A model generated the notes under the pieces. The model worked only from the letters and a program-made list of their open reading frames with translations, was not told the DNA's origin and did not search any database. Positions 9,201-16,604 of a stretch of DNA of 39,998 bases are shown one piece after another (position 1 is the first letter of the stretch; the number at the start of each line of letters is the position of its first letter). The DNA lies in NCBI GenBank assembly GCA_027046245.1, contig JALTZJ010000058.1, positions 1 to 39,998 on the forward strand. Reading direction: 5' to 3'. Made by a program: the position numbers and the translations under genes. This stretch comes from Acidilobaceae archaeon. Its GTDB lineage: Archaea; Thermoproteota; Thermoprotei_A; Sulfolobales; Acidilobaceae.

Positions 9201-9600
9201 CAGCGTGACAGTCATAGAGCCCCACCCCTCAGGCAAACCCATAGTACCGGATCACACAGTACTCTTCATACCACTCAACGACGCCGACGAGGCATACTAT
9301 GTAGCAGGCATCCTCAACTCGATAATAGTGAAGCTAGTCTCGCTATACACCACCGCGAGCAACATACAAGACCTGAGCATCCCAAAATTCGATAGAAGAA
9401 ACAAGCTACACAACGAAATAGCCAGTCTATCCAAGAAAGCCCACGAGGCGGCCAGGCAGGGCGACGCTGAGAAACTGCGGGAGCTAGAGGAGAGGATAGA
9501 CCGCCTAGCTGCAGAGCTATTCGGCGTCAGCGAGCCAGAGCTATCAATGATAAAGGAGATGTTTAAAGTAGCAAGGGGATGCTCCCAATACGAGGCGTGA
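6256..9600 (+). CDS. Type IIG restriction endonuclease-methyltransferase (Eco57I-like)
   Basis: One 1,114-residue polypeptide combines cutting and methylation. An N-terminal PD-(D/E)xK nuclease is visible as D64, E73 and K75 (GRADALYG...VEYKAPG). A helical linker follows (about 130-360). The N6-adenine methyltransferase has LGEYYTP (about 374), motif I DPASGSGTF (about 415) binding S-adenosylmethionine, and catalytic motif IV NPPW (about 612). Residues from about 740 on form the target-recognition region, with a coiled-coil tail. The order matches single-chain type IIG enzymes. There is no separate specificity, methylase or controller gene. The TTG start has GAGAGG just upstream. Trp instead of the commoner Tyr in motif IV is tolerated in the family. 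The recognition site cannot be predicted. A mobile origin is plausible but no flanking mobile element is seen. Confidence 0.88.
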   Translation: MPLFREIDVDEVMTCLKTAARLARTEEDLRVRASRCIEEKILEPLGVNWIGRYEYTFVSGGRADALYGHVIVEYKAPGRLSAEGDIARAKEQVARYIIAEAGVEERYRDFLGIIISDRVAFVRYNHVTGQWVLRGPYDINRESVIKLIEALRGLRRKRLGVEELLTDFGRHPKTGKMSPLAERAVKTLYRRLTSSESRRVRMLFEDWRRLFTQATGYSPEKLRGLEKEYGVTGGDVDYDALLFAIHTYYALIMKLLAAEIAYLYGAGRWLKSYVAELEDAYMRGVGELRKALEELESGGIFKRLLGITNFIEGDYFSWYLDVLDQELADVIAGIARKLADYEPATPHLEPESTRDLLKRLYQHLVPKKIRHDLGEYYTPDWLAELVLDEVGYTEEYFEELARDDPLAPFKLRLLDPASGSGTFLVIALRRLRSYAEKHFMQDIMADYVLKNLVGYDLNPLAVLAARTNYLLAIADILSYARGKKEIPVYLADSILVESRTALDGSFYILRTSVGVFEVPKQIVDEGLLGELLNLIEYGVRSFYGEDEFLELFRVRLEPRLGKDSTIDHGRLKKLYRLFLKLEEKGENHVWISIIRNAFAPLLKGRFDYVVGNPPWVNWENLPEAYRRASESLWARYGLVPPRKGAPSIGRVKRDLSMLFTARSIDLYLKDHGKLGFVITYTVFVSKAGEGFRRFFARGVRDVKARILKVHDLEELLPFEGAQNRTAVLVAEKGAATSFPVECVVWKSGARSMPVEAELEEVERSTRRLQMFMVPLVPGSPESQWIEVIDPAIASILGKIVGGQGGYRAYAGVYTGLNSVYFVDVKERRDGLVLVSNQASGRRRTRQITVHVEEDLVYPLIKGRDLDKWKYELSGTHIILPVTSKGEVLSYKELKTRYPHAWQYFAEFFDDLISRSGEPYKSALKVYRDLRKRGASILEALQKVEQTARRAPPFYYVFNARPSLAPYKVAWKEVSSRLSKYGFSVTVIEPHPSGKPIVPDHTVLFIPLNDADEAYYVAGILNSIIVKLVSLYTTASNIQDLSIPKFDRRNKLHNEIASLSKKAHEAARQGDAEKLRELEERIDRLAAELFGVSEPELSMIKEMFKVARGCSQYEA

Positions 9601-9622
9601 GAGGAGCCTCGGTATTATGGAA

Positions 9623-9723
9623 TTTATTTATGGGTGAGGGCGGGCGGGTGGAGCTGTAGCCGCGCAGGGTAAGTATCCAGGGCTAACTCTCCCCCGCTGC
9701 ACTCCCCCGTAGTACGGGGGAGT
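9623..9723 (+). promoter_or_regulatory. Promoter and long structured leader of the DUF255 gene
   Basis: A TTTATTTA box (9623-9630) predicts a start near 9652 and therefore a leader of about 80 bases, long for this window. The leader ends in a perfect 11-bp inverted repeat around one base (9701-9711 with 9713-9723) whose right arm contains GGGGGAG, the likely Shine-Dalgarno sequence of the TTG start at 9732. As RNA, the hairpin would hide the ribosome-binding site. Function is inferred. Confidence 0.45.
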
Positions 9724-9731
9724 ACCTGTCC

Positions 9732-11777
9732 TTGGCTGGCGATGTAGAGTGTGATAACCCGAATATGCTGGCCTCCGCTAGGAGCCCGTACTTGAGGATG
9801 CACGCCTGCGACCCTGTAAGGTGGGTCACCTGGGAGTGGGTTGAGGAGAGGCTAGGCAGTATTGGGAAGCCCCTCTTCGTTAGCATAGGCTACTCTAGCT
9901 GCCACTGGTGCCATGTGATGCAGAGGGAGAGCTTCAGGAACCCGGTTGTGGCTGAGTGGCTGAACAGGGTGTTCGTGCCTGTTAAGGTTGATAGGGAGGA
10001 GAGGCCCGATGTGGATGAGTACTACATGGCTTACTGTCAGGCCGTGAGGGGCGCCTGCGGGTGGCCCCTTAACGTGCTGGCCGACGAGCATGGGAGGCCC
10101 TTCGCCGCCTTCACCTACCTCCCGCCAGGGGAGCTGGTGAGGGTGGCGATGGCCGTGGAGGATGCCTGGCGGCGGGGCGAGCCCCAGCGGGTGGCTGAGT
10201 ATGCTGGCAAGGTGCTCGGGGAGGCGTTGACTAGGGCGCCCCACACTGGGCCTCCAGTCGATGACCTCTTCGACTCGCTCCTCGACTGGGCTCGGAAGGC
10301 CTACGACGCCGAGTACGGCGGCTTCGGCGCGGCGCCCAAGTTCCCCATGGCGCCTCTCCTGGAGGCCCTCCTCGCGGTCCACTATAGACGGGGTCTGAGG
10401 GAGCCCTTGTCGATGGTGCTTGAGACCCTGCACTGGATGGCCTCAGGCGGGATACACGACTGGGTGGGGGGCGGGTTCCACAGGTATAGTGTGGATCGCT
10501 ACTGGAGGCTCCCCCACTTCGAGAAGATGCTCTACGACCAGGCGTGCATTGCTCGCGTGCTAGGAGCGGCCCTCAGGATAGCCAGGGACCCGGTGCTCCT
10601 GAGAGCCGCCCAGGGCATAGTAAGGTTCCTTGAGAGGGAGATGCTGGGCGAAGCCGGCTTCTACAGCGCCTTAGACGCCGAGAGCGGCGGGGTAGAGGGC
10701 CTCTACTATACGTGGACAGTGGAGGAGCTGAGAGACGCTCTAGGAGGCCTCTACCCGCTTGCCGAGAAGCTCTTCAACGTGGAGCCCCAGGGCAACTACC
10801 TCGACGAGGCGACTAGGGAAAGGACGGGGAGGAACCTGCTCTACGTAGGCGAGCCCCTCCCCAGAGCCGCTGAGAGGCTAGGCCTTAGCCTCGACGAGCT
10901 CCTCAGCCTCATAGACGAGGTCTCGGAGAGGCTCCTCGAGGCTAGGAAGGCGAAGCCGAGGCCCGCGGCGGACTACAAGGTGCTAGCGAGCTGGAACGGC
11001 CTAGCCCTCTGGGGCCTCGCGAGCCTAGCCGCTGCAGGGGTCGACGGAGCCCTGGATCTAGCGGTTGAGGCGGCGCGCCGGCTAGAGGCTAAGCTCTTGG
11101 ACGGCTGCGAGCCCCGCAGAGCCTACGCCCGGGGGGAGGCCTACGGGGAGCCTCTACTCCCAGACTACACCCACCTGGCCCTCGGCATGCTGGGGCTGCA
11201 CAGCGTCACGGGCAGGGACCGCTTCCTCGAGCTGGCTCACTGCCTAGCCCGCGGAGCCCTAAGGTTCCAGGCTAGCGACGGGAGCCTCAGGCTCAAGCCT
11301 GGGGGCATCGTGGAGAGGAGCGAGGGAGCATATCCCACGGGGTACTCTATGGGCGTGGAGGCTATGGCTAGGCTTGGCAGGCTCCTAGACGATAACAGTC
11401 TTCTGGAGGCTGCTAGGAGGGCCGCCGGCCCCCTGGCGGGCCTCGCGGCCGAGGCCCCCGCAGGAATGCCGTACGCCCTCGTAGCCCTGGATCTCCTGGA
11501 GGGGCCTAGCTTCGACGTGGTACTAGCTGAGGGTGAGGGGTGGATGAGGGCTCTCGAGGGGCTAGCAGCTGAGCCCCGCCACTACGTTACTCTAGCGGTT
11601 AACAGGGAGGATGGCTACCTCTGGAGGACTGCGGGGTATGCTAGGAGCATGCCTGCGCTGGCTGGGAGGGCTACTATCTATGTATGCGAGGAGGGGGTTT
11701 GTAGCCTGCCTACTCATAGCGTGGAAAAAGCCCTGGCTTATGTGAGGAGGCGTGGCGCTAGGAGGGGAGCCTTATGA
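9732..11777 (+). CDS. DUF255 / YyaL family thioredoxin-domain protein
   Basis: A 681-residue member of the family that includes bacterial YyaL and animal SPATA20. The N-terminal DUF255 thioredoxin-like domain (about 1-165) shows the family motif SSCHWCHVM with a CxxC pair near residues 57-60, then VKVDREERPDVD. Downstream, a GGFGAAPKFP motif and a six-hairpin glycosidase-like helical barrel fill the rest, including HDWVGGGFHRY and LPHFEKMLYDQA. The cellular role is not established for any family member, and redox or sugar-modifying functions have been proposed. Length is normal. The TTG start lies 8 bases after a Shine-Dalgarno sequence buried in a hairpin. Its last 20 bases overlap the end of the convergent TusA-like gene. 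Confidence 0.85.
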   Translation: MAGDVECDNPNMLASARSPYLRMHACDPVRWVTWEWVEERLGSIGKPLFVSIGYSSCHWCHVMQRESFRNPVVAEWLNRVFVPVKVDREERPDVDEYYMAYCQAVRGACGWPLNVLADEHGRPFAAFTYLPPGELVRVAMAVEDAWRRGEPQRVAEYAGKVLGEALTRAPHTGPPVDDLFDSLLDWARKAYDAEYGGFGAAPKFPMAPLLEALLAVHYRRGLREPLSMVLETLHWMASGGIHDWVGGGFHRYSVDRYWRLPHFEKMLYDQACIARVLGAALRIARDPVLLRAAQGIVRFLEREMLGEAGFYSALDAESGGVEGLYYTWTVEELRDALGGLYPLAEKLFNVEPQGNYLDEATRERTGRNLLYVGEPLPRAAERLGLSLDELLSLIDEVSERLLEARKAKPRPAADYKVLASWNGLALWGLASLAAAGVDGALDLAVEAARRLEAKLLDGCEPRRAYARGEAYGEPLLPDYTHLALGMLGLHSVTGRDRFLELAHCLARGALRFQASDGSLRLKPGGIVERSEGAYPTGYSMGVEAMARLGRLLDDNSLLEAARRAAGPLAGLAAEAPAGMPYALVALDLLEGPSFDVVLAEGEGWMRALEGLAAEPRHYVTLAVNREDGYLWRTAGYARSMPALAGRATIYVCEEGVCSLPTHSVEKALAYVRRRGARRGAL

Positions 11778-12000
11778 CTACGTAGTAGTAGTCCTCCTCC
11801 CTACCGTCATCCAATACTTCGAAGCCGTACTCCCCTGCCAGCTCCTTTATAGCGTACCATGTGTCGGCGTCTCTAGCTATTACCTTGTAGGCCTGGCCGG
11901 GCCTCGCCACCATGAATATGTAGCGGTTGAATGCTTCTAGCTTGTCAGCGCCGCACTTGTCCTCGAGCTTCCTGAAGTCTATAACCTTCACGTCATCCAT
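11758..12000 (-). CDS. TusA/SirA-fold small protein lacking the CPxP motif
   Basis: About 80 residues with the alternating pattern of a TusA-like fold: an early DFRKLEDKC segment, a helix, ARPGQAYKVIARD as the central strand, a second helix and the final strand YYYVVIRLP. TusA proteins carry sulfur on the Cys of a CPxP motif. Here the cysteine is kept but the motif reads KCGADK. It follows the rhodanese gene by 2 bases, and a GAGGAG Shine-Dalgarno sequence inside the rhodanese end favours the ATG at 12000 over the TTG at 12006. The pairing suggests it accepts sulfane sulfur from the rhodanese. The fold call is by pattern and moderate. Confidence 0.55.
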   Translation of the reverse strand: MDDVKVIDFRKLEDKCGADKLEAFNRYIFMVARPGQAYKVIARDADTWYAIKELAGEYGFEVLDDGREEDYYYVVIRLPS

Positions 12001-12002
12001 GC

Positions 12003-12863
12003 TCAAGGCTCCTCGCCCGTCTTAACCGGGGCACCAACCATGTTGCCCCACTCGCTCCAGCTACCGTCGTAGACCCTCACCCTCTTGTACCCCAGCAGCT
12101 CTCTGAGGACGAAGAATGTGAAGGCCGCCCTCTCCCCTATCCTGCAGTATACTATCACCTCCTTGTCAGGCGTTACCCCCTTCTCCTCGTAGAGCCTCCT
12201 CAGCTCCTCTACGGGCTTGAAGGTGCCGTCCTCGTTGACGGCGAGGCTCCAGGGTATGTTGACTGCTCCAGGTATGTGGCCGCCCCTCTGGGCCGCCTCG
12301 TTAGGGTACTCAGGCGGCGCCGTCACCTCGCCCTTGTACTCTGCAGGGCTCCTCACGTCTACCAGGGCAACGTCGTTGCGCCAGAGGCTCTTCATAACGT
12401 CTATGAAGTAGGCCCTCAGGGTGAGGTCGACCCTCTCAACCTTGTAGTTGCTTGGCTCGGGCTTCGGGGGCTCCCCTTTCTCCATGGGGTAGCCCAGCTC
12501 TATCCACTTCTTCCTGCCGCCGTTGAGGAGTGCTACCTTCTCGTGGCCGTATATCTTGAATATCCAGTAAGCGAACGCAGCGAACCAGTTATTGTAGTCG
12601 CCATAGAGCACTACGAAGTCTGTATTCTTGATTCCCAGCTTGCTCATGAGGGCTTCGAAGCCCTCCTTGTCTATGATGTCCCGCTCCGGGTACTTGTTGA
12701 GGTCCCTCCTCCAGTCTATTAGGAGCGCTCCTGGTATGTGGCCTAGATTATAGGCCGTCCTGGGGTCATAGTCTACCTCTACAACCTTGACGCCGGGCTT
12801 GCCCAGGTTCTCCTTGAGCCACTCAGGCTCAACCAAAGGGGTAGTAGAGGCTTCCACGGCCAA
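12003..12863 (-). CDS. Two-domain rhodanese (thiosulfate / 3-mercaptopyruvate sulfurtransferase)
   Basis: A 286-residue tandem rhodanese. The N-terminal domain (about 10-135) has the GHIPGALLIDW motif but no active-site Cys loop, as is normal for the inactive half. The C-terminal domain (about 150-286) has DVRSPAEY, GHIPGAVNIPW and the catalytic loop VYCRIGERA, whose Cys carries the persulfide. Basic residues in the loop fit thiosulfate sulfurtransferases better than mercaptopyruvate enzymes (CGSGVT type), but substrate is not certain. It starts with TTG at 12863, or possibly GTG at 12857, both right after the predicted transcription start, so it is nearly leaderless. It is the first gene of a two-gene unit with the TusA-like protein. 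Confidence 0.85.
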   Translation of the reverse strand: MAVEASTTPLVEPEWLKENLGKPGVKVVEVDYDPRTAYNLGHIPGALLIDWRRDLNKYPERDIIDKEGFEALMSKLGIKNTDFVVLYGDYNNWFAAFAYWIFKIYGHEKVALLNGGRKKWIELGYPMEKGEPPKPEPSNYKVERVDLTLRAYFIDVMKSLWRNDVALVDVRSPAEYKGEVTAPPEYPNEAAQRGGHIPGAVNIPWSLAVNEDGTFKPVEELRRLYEEKGVTPDKEVIVYCRIGERAAFTFFVLRELLGYKRVRVYDGSWSEWGNMVGAPVKTGEEP

Positions 12864-12868
12864 GGATC

Positions 12869-12891
12869 CCCACGCTCCGTGGGATAATATG
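12869..12891 (-). promoter_or_regulatory. Rhodanese promoter with palindromic operator
   Basis: On the minus strand a CATATTATC box (12884-12892) predicts transcription starting at about 12862, on the first codon. Between box and start lies a perfect inverted repeat, CCCACG-CTC-CGTGGG (12869-12883). A factor bound there would block RNA polymerase, so a repressor site is likely. The bound protein is unknown. Confidence 0.45.
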
Positions 12892-12922
12892 TTGAGTGTT
12901 CAGGGGCTACAGGCTGGCAGTA

Positions 12923-14395
12923 CTACTTAGACTGTTTCAATCGCCCCCCTCCCATTTTTACGCTGGCCAGGGCTAGGGCGGAGCTAGCTACTAGTATCCA
13001 GGCGCTCAGGGGGAGGCCTAGCAGGGTGAAGGTGAACACCTTCCTGGGGTCGCCTAGGTAGAGGAGAGCTGCAGCCACAGCTAAGGGGCCCACCACTATG
13101 CTGGCCGCCGCCAGCCTCGGATCGCCCCTCCTGCCCAGCCATGCTAGCAGCGTAGCTGGGGCTAGGCTTAGGAGCATCATGCTGCTCAGCACACTCAATG
13201 CAACTATGTATGCAGCCCTGGCGGCTGCAACGGCCGCTATTATGAGGGCGAACACGACTACTGCCAGGCGGCCTATGAGTAGCCTCTTCTCCTCGGGGAG
13301 CCGTAGAGCAATGCCCCCTATGTCTCTGGAGGCGCTGCTCGCCAGCGTTAGTATTATGCTGTCAGCGGTGCTCACAGCCGCCGCTACTATGCTAGTGAAG
13401 ACCGCCGCTGCTAGGAGGGGGTGGGTGAGGGCTAGGAGCTGGGGCGTCACCTGGTCTATCCTCTCGGGCTTCAAGCCGAGCACGCCAGCCTCCACGCCAG
13501 CCCTCGCGAGTAGCCCCACCGCTACTACTAGGAGGGTGTAGTAGAGGCCGAAGACCGCGAACCACCTTATCATAGCCGCCACACTGGCGTCATCCCTGGG
13601 GAGGAAGAGGCGCTGCACCACCTGGGGGTTAGTGGCGGCGAAGAAAGCCCATGGCAGGGTGAAGGCTAGGAATACCGCCGGCTTCCAGAAGCCAGTCAAG
13701 CCCAGGTAGCCCGCCTCGGCGAGCACCTCGTAGGCCTCCCAGGGGCCTAGGCCCGAGGAGGAGAGGTGGAGGGCTAGCCAGAGGAGCAGCATTGTAGCGC
13801 TGACAAGCATCCACAGGCCCTGGAAGGCGTCCGTCACTGCGACGCTCCAGATACCCGCTACTAGGCTCCAGAAGATCATTACTAGGGCTGCAGCGGCTAT
13901 CCCCGCTAGGTACAGCTGCTCGGAGCCTCCGCCGAGGCCTGCCACCGCCTCCCCCACGCCCTTCAACTGGCTAGCAGCGTAGGGCACCAGGCTCACTAGG
14001 AAGACGAGGCTGGCGAGGCCCGCAAGCCAGGGGGCCCCGTAGAGGTCTGCCAGCATCTCACCCGGGCTGATCCAGCCCCTCTCCCCCGCCATCCTCCTTA
14101 CACGCCTGGCGAACACGACTAGCAAGCCCACGGTAGCAATATAGTATACTAGCTCGAAGCCGAGTGCCCCCGCCCCGGTTGCGTAGGAGAAGCCAACCAA
14201 GCCGACTATCATGAAGGCGCTGTAAGTGGTGGCTGCATAGGTGAACGCAGCGAGCAGGCCGCCGAGCCTGCCGCCAGCGACGAAGAACTCGGCCTCCCCG
14301 CGGCCAGCACGCCTCCTAACCCATACAGCCAGCACGGTGCCAGCAGCGATGTAGCCCGCGAGGACCGCGAGGCCTAGTAGCAGCCTCTCAGCCAC
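12923..14395 (-). CDS. Sodium/solute symporter (SSS family)
   Basis: About 490 residues of a membrane transporter of the SSS (PutP/PanF-like) family, which couples Na+ entry to uptake of amino acids, vitamins, organic acids or sugars. About 13 hydrophobic helices can be counted. Family marks are the FTYAATTYSAFMIVG segment in the second helix, the conserved pattern around WISPGEMLADLYG, and AVSTADSIILTLASSASRD, the Na+-site helix with the Ser-Thr-x-Asp-Ser motif. The frame opens at 14434, but the GTG at 14395 is better. It overlaps the stop of a 58-residue membrane protein by 8 bases, so the pair is probably translationally coupled. The substrate cannot be named. Confidence 0.85.
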   Translation of the reverse strand: MAERLLLGLAVLAGYIAAGTVLAVWVRRRAGRGEAEFFVAGGRLGGLLAAFTYAATTYSAFMIVGLVGFSYATGAGALGFELVYYIATVGLLVVFARRVRRMAGERGWISPGEMLADLYGAPWLAGLASLVFLVSLVPYAASQLKGVGEAVAGLGGGSEQLYLAGIAAAALVMIFWSLVAGIWSVAVTDAFQGLWMLVSATMLLLWLALHLSSSGLGPWEAYEVLAEAGYLGLTGFWKPAVFLAFTLPWAFFAATNPQVVQRLFLPRDDASVAAMIRWFAVFGLYYTLLVVAVGLLARAGVEAGVLGLKPERIDQVTPQLLALTHPLLAAAVFTSIVAAAVSTADSIILTLASSASRDIGGIALRLPEEKRLLIGRLAVVVFALIIAAVAAARAAYIVALSVLSSMMLLSLAPATLLAWLGRRGDPRLAAASIVVGPLAVAAALLYLGDPRKVFTFTLLGLPLSAWILVASSALALASVKMGGGRLKQSK

Positions 14396-14564
14396 CCCTA
14401 CCCCACCCCCTAGTGGCGAGCCATGCCACAGCAAGGGCGGCCATGCCCAGGAGGGACCAGTAGAGGGGCAGCAAGCTGCTCCGCCCCAGAGGAGTGAAGA
14501 CGGGGAGATAGGCTAGTACGAGGAGGAATAGAACCGCTCCTGCAGCCACCGCCGCGCGCAACAC
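14388..14564 (-). CDS. 58-residue two-helix membrane protein, probable symporter partner
   Basis: A short reading frame starting with GTG (14562-14564) and ending with TGA at 14388-14390, 8 bases inside the symporter gene. It encodes 58 residues with two hydrophobic helices (about 5-22 and 33-50) separated by a short polar turn FTPLGRSS. The end RGWGRGG puts a basic tail after helix 2. Small two-helix proteins (DUF3311 and DUF4212 types) are commonly encoded directly upstream of SSS-family transporters, and this matches in size, position and coupling. A competing 78-residue frame over the same bases has no protein-like pattern. The start codon is the least certain part. Confidence 0.65.
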   Translation of the reverse strand: MLRAAVAAGAVLFLLVLAYLPVFTPLGRSSLLPLYWSLLGMAALAVAWLATRGWGRGG

Positions 14565-14648
14565 TACCTTCGCATAAATTCGGGGAGCCTTGGAAGGCTA
14601 AAGAAGCTAGTACATGCAGGAGACTCTTCTCAACGGGAGAACACACTG

Positions 14649-14656
14649 TTAAAAAT
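14649..14656 (-). promoter_or_regulatory. TATA-like box of the symporter operon
   Basis: ATTTTTAA on the minus strand would start transcription near 14626, about 62 bases before the small membrane protein. The same T-run also follows the DUF1641 gene and may help end that transcript. Confidence 0.35.
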
Positions 14657-14714
14657 CCCTTGGAGAGGGGAGGCGCCTCAGGAGGGCCCCTGGGGGAGAG
14701 CTGGTTTCTACCCT

Positions 14715-15167
14715 TTATCCTTGGCCGTTGCTCCTGGCGCAGGCCATGACCGCCTTGAAGGCCCTTAGTGCCGCCGCGAATTCCGGGCTTGTTATGGTTC
14801 TTATCATCTCCCTCAGCGTCATGGGCCTCTCCTCGCTGGCAACCCTCCTAGCCTCGTCCATGCACTTTGGCATCTTCTCTGCGGCAGCCATCAGCAGGTC
14901 TTGGTCGAGGTTTCCTAGTAGGTAGAGTAGCATCATGGCGTTGCCGAGGGGCTTCGCCGTCTCCTGCGTAGCCATGGCGCTGAAGAGTTCGTCGCTCGCC
15001 TCTACGATAGCTAGCATGGCGTCGAGCAAGCCGCTCCTCTTCAGCTCGCCTACCAGGCGGAGCAGTGTCTCTAGGGCCTCAGCGTTCTCCTCTAGAGCGG
15101 CCATTAGGCGCTCGAGCCTCTCAGGGTCTAGCCTGTGCTCCTGGCTAGCCGCCATCCCATTCACCAC
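14715..15167 (-). CDS. DUF1641 helical protein, partner of the SQR-like flavoprotein
   Basis: A 150-residue, almost wholly alpha-helical protein of the DUF1641 (COG2427) type. The family is recognised by its position beside FAD-dependent oxidoreductases such as sulfide:quinone reductases and by the helical pattern in ELKRSGLLDAMLAIVEASDEL, followed by the LGNAMMLLYLLGNLDQDLL and LREMIRTI-SPEFAAALR segments seen here. It starts (GTG at 15167 or ATG at 15155) 9 bases after the SQR-like gene ends, so both come from one transcript. Its role is unknown; an electron-transfer or membrane-docking partner of the flavoprotein is an inference from co-occurrence. Confidence 0.75.
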   Translation of the reverse strand: MVNGMAASQEHRLDPERLERLMAALEENAEALETLLRLVGELKRSGLLDAMLAIVEASDELFSAMATQETAKPLGNAMMLLYLLGNLDQDLLMAAAEKMPKCMDEARRVASEERPMTLREMIRTITSPEFAAALRAFKAVMACARSNGQG

Positions 15168-15176
15168 CCCCGGGAT

Positions 15177-16334
15177 TCACGCGAACCACTTCTCAAGCCA
15201 GAACCTCTCGAAGGCTATCTTGAGGGCTCTGAAGGCCTTCATGCCTCCTATAACCGTGCACTCCGGGTAGGGGGCGCCCCCATATATCTTGGGGGCGAAG
15301 TCGCAGTACACCGCTGCCCCTGCGTAGCCGAGGTCCATGACGCAGACTCCACTGGCGTTGTAGTGCTCGCCCATGCTGGTGCCTAGCACCTCGTCCGCCA
15401 CCTGGCTGGCGACGTATTCCGCCTGGAAGTGGGCGAAGACGCCGGCCATCCCGAGGCCCATGGCGGGGGCGATTATGTCGCCCACTCCCCACACGTTACT
15501 GTACCTCGGATGCCTCAGGGTCCTCTTGTCTACATTCATCCAGCCTCCCAGGTCATCCCTAGCTAGGGGGCTCTTGGCCAGCGCCTCGGGAGGCTCGTGG
15601 ACGGGCACGTAGATAAGGAGATCGTATTCCAGGCTCCTGCCATCCCTCCCAGTAACCTTGGAGCCGTCGGCCTCCACGGGCTCGAATCCCGCCTCGTACT
15701 CCACGCCATACCGGTCCATGAAGCCCTTGAAGATCCTAACGAGCTTGGGCCCGAAGGGCTCCATAGGCTCCCGCCAGAAGTGGGCCACAGTTACCCTGCC
15801 CCCGGCGGCACGCTGGTCGAGAAGGTACTTGACTAGGAACGCTGCCTCGAAGGGGCCGGGCGGGCACTTATAGGGGAAGCCCCAAGCAGTAACCACGACC
15901 CTGCCGCCCCTGCGTAGAGAGGAGAGGAGCTTCCTGCACTCCTCAGCACCTGTAGTGGTCCAGGGGGTACACTCCCTGACCCCGGGGACGGCAGCCTTCT
16001 CGGGCCTCGCAACACTGCCCAGGGCTACGACCAGGTAGTCGTACTCTAGGGGGCCCCTGCTAGTCTCGACCCTGCCCTCATCGGGATCTATCTCCCTAAC
16101 CTCCCCGACTACCACGTTTATCCCGCGTCGCTGGAGCCTGGATAAGGGCCTCTGGATATCCTCCAGGCTCCTCATACCGGTCATGACCCAGAGGAGGCTG
16201 GGCGGGTAGAGGTGGCGTCCCGTCTTGTCGACGAGCGTTACCTCGGCCTCTCCCTTCAGCCGCCTGGCAAGGTTGACAGCGGCAACGACTCCCCCGGGGC
16301 CGCCGCCCAGCACTAGAACTCTAGGCTTCGCCAT
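15177..16334 (-). CDS. Sulfide:quinone oxidoreductase-like FAD-dependent enzyme
   Basis: A two-dinucleotide-fold flavoprotein of about 385 residues. The N-terminus VLVLGGGPGGVVAA binds FAD, a VVALGS motif follows near 104, and WGVGDIIAP near 282 is the second FAD motif. YKCPPGPFE (Cys near 157) is the SQR-type redox cysteine, with a second candidate among CVMDLGYAGAAVYC (near 331 and 344). It ends in an amphipathic helix (FERFWLEKWFA) suited to membrane docking. The likely role is sulfide oxidation feeding electrons to quinone, but related flavoproteins with other substrates exist. The frame opens at 16364. ATG at 16334 has a better position before the FAD motif and a GTCGAGG just upstream. 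The DUF1641 gene follows. Confidence 0.75.
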   Translation of the reverse strand: MAKPRVLVLGGGPGGVVAAVNLARRLKGEAEVTLVDKTGRHLYPPSLLWVMTGMRSLEDIQRPLSRLQRRGINVVVGEVREIDPDEGRVETSRGPLEYDYLVVALGSVARPEKAAVPGVRECTPWTTTGAEECRKLLSSLRRGGRVVVTAWGFPYKCPPGPFEAAFLVKYLLDQRAAGGRVTVAHFWREPMEPFGPKLVRIFKGFMDRYGVEYEAGFEPVEADGSKVTGRDGRSLEYDLLIYVPVHEPPEALAKSPLARDDLGGWMNVDKRTLRHPRYSNVWGVGDIIAPAMGLGMAGVFAHFQAEYVASQVADEVLGTSMGEHYNASGVCVMDLGYAGAAVYCDFAPKIYGGAPYPECTVIGGMKAFRALKIAFERFWLEKWFA

Positions 16335-16375
16335 CCTCGACCCACGCCCCACAGATATATTCATAAGACATATTC

Positions 16376-16392
16376 TAATATAACTATATATG
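16376..16392 (-). promoter_or_regulatory. AT-rich promoter of the SQR-like operon
   Basis: Two overlapping TATA-like boxes lie on the minus strand (CATATATAG at 16384-16392 and TTATATTAG near 16376-16384). They predict starts near 16362 or 16354. The first would give a leaderless message for the ATG at 16364, the second a 20-base leader for the ATG at 16334. This leaves the start of the protein open. Confidence 0.45.
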
Positions 16393-16604
16393 AGAATTGA
16401 ATGTTCAAAGCCTACAACGCACAGCTAAAAACCTGTCAGAACCCGCGAACGACAGGCAAAATATAACCGTGGAACCAGTAGAATAGAATCCAGTCAACCC
16501 ACCCGCTACTCACCCAAACCAGGAAGCCCAAACCCAGCCCCGGAGAGAGGGCAGCCCCGGCCTCCCGGGCTAGTGAATAAAAAGAGGAGCAAGGTGGGGA
16601 GGCC

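Noticed and set aside
9852-10433. A 193-residue frame antisense to the DUF255 gene
   Set aside because: Such long antisense frames are common in GC-rich genes with biased codons. It is Pro/His/Arg-rich and lies wholly inside a well-supported gene.
14410-14646. A 78-residue frame on the minus strand over the symporter promoter
   Set aside because: It is Cys/Ser/Pro-rich with no pattern, and it competes with the two-helix 58-residue frame that is coupled to the symporter.
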